Shown: piece by piece, positions 5,609 to 5,722 of the stretch
How positions within the stretch are numbered: position 1 is the stretch's first letter
Layout of the letters: each line of letters starts with the position of its first letter
Assembly (NCBI GenBank): GCA_030039655.1
Contig: JASHVC010000437.1
Coordinates: forward strand, 1-5,722
DNA length: 5,722 bases
Direction: 5' to 3'
Source: Xanthobacteraceae bacterium
GTDB taxonomy: Bacteria > Pseudomonadota > Alphaproteobacteria > Rhizobiales > Xanthobacteraceae
Program-made: the position numbers and the translations under genes
The notes under the pieces: generated by a model
Told to the model about the DNA's origin: nothing
The model's database searches: none
Seen by the model: the letters and a program-made list of their open reading frames with translations, nothing else

Positions 5609-5722
5609 TTAGGCCAGGAACTTATTCGACCAAAGTTGTCCTTCCTGCGCTGGCAGTGGATCGGTAATCATCTTGGTCTCCAACGAAACCTTGATGTTGT
5701 TCTCCCACATTGCTGCGGTCAT
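5609..5722 (-). CDS. Partial: C-terminus of a probable ABC substrate-binding protein (NMT1/SsuA-like)
   Basis: The last 37 codons of a minus-strand gene whose 5' part lies beyond the right edge; the stop is TAA at 5611-5609. The visible peptide includes AMWENNIKVSLETKMITDPLP and ends WSNKFLA. This pattern (a helix of the type AMW..N...SLE.., a turn with a Pro-rich step, and a short F-L ending) resembles the C-termini of periplasmic NMT1/THI5-like binding proteins that go with NitT/TauT transporters. Its place directly upstream of such an ATPase supports this. The ATG at the very edge (5722-5720) is probably an internal Met and not the start. The identification rests on few residues and on context. 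Confidence 0.55.
   Translation of the reverse strand: MTAAMWENNIKVSLETKMITDPLPAQEGQLWSNKFLA

Overview
The window reads as a moderately GC-rich alphaproteobacterial accessory region, most likely Rhizobiales (Bradyrhizobium- or Rhizobium-like). This is inferred from the codon style and from the mix of gene families; no single marker proves it. No RNA gene, CRISPR array or transposase was seen. The content is catabolic: four intact genes of oxidative or hydrolytic metabolism and its control, one transport ATPase, one gene cut by the window edge, and two broken gene remnants.

Left part (1-1718, plus strand): a promoter-like stretch precedes the first ~90 codons of a thiamine-diphosphate enzyme. 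That fragment carries a one-base frameshift and then stops. It is followed directly by an amidase-signature hydrolase that starts at TTG 381 behind a good Shine-Dalgarno site. The amidase converges on an FAD monooxygenase, and a hairpin that contains both stop codons separates them.

Middle part (1736-3715, minus strand): a GntR/FCD-type regulator is followed 48 bp later by a class A FAD monooxygenase, probably one operon. The regulator is transcribed from a promoter whose sequence resembles the one at the left edge of the window. The two copies face inward, so they could be shared regulatory sites or the ends of a moved segment.

Right part (3781-5722): the C-terminal part of a ferredoxin reductase survives as a fragment with two frameshifts. 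An intact Rieske ferredoxin follows on the same strand, then, on the opposite strand, a NitT/TauT-type ABC ATPase. The 3' end of what is probably its substrate-binding protein lies at the window edge.

Taken together, this looks like an island for import (ABC), hydrolysis (amidase) and hydroxylation (FAD monooxygenase, Rieske electron carrier) of an unknown, possibly aromatic or amide-bearing, compound under GntR control. It has been partly dismantled: the ThDP enzyme and the ferredoxin reductase are both dead. I do not see a clearly new system. The points most worth a second look are the repeated promoter element, the non-canonical oxyanion-hole residue of the amidase, and the two decayed genes next to rearrangement junctions.
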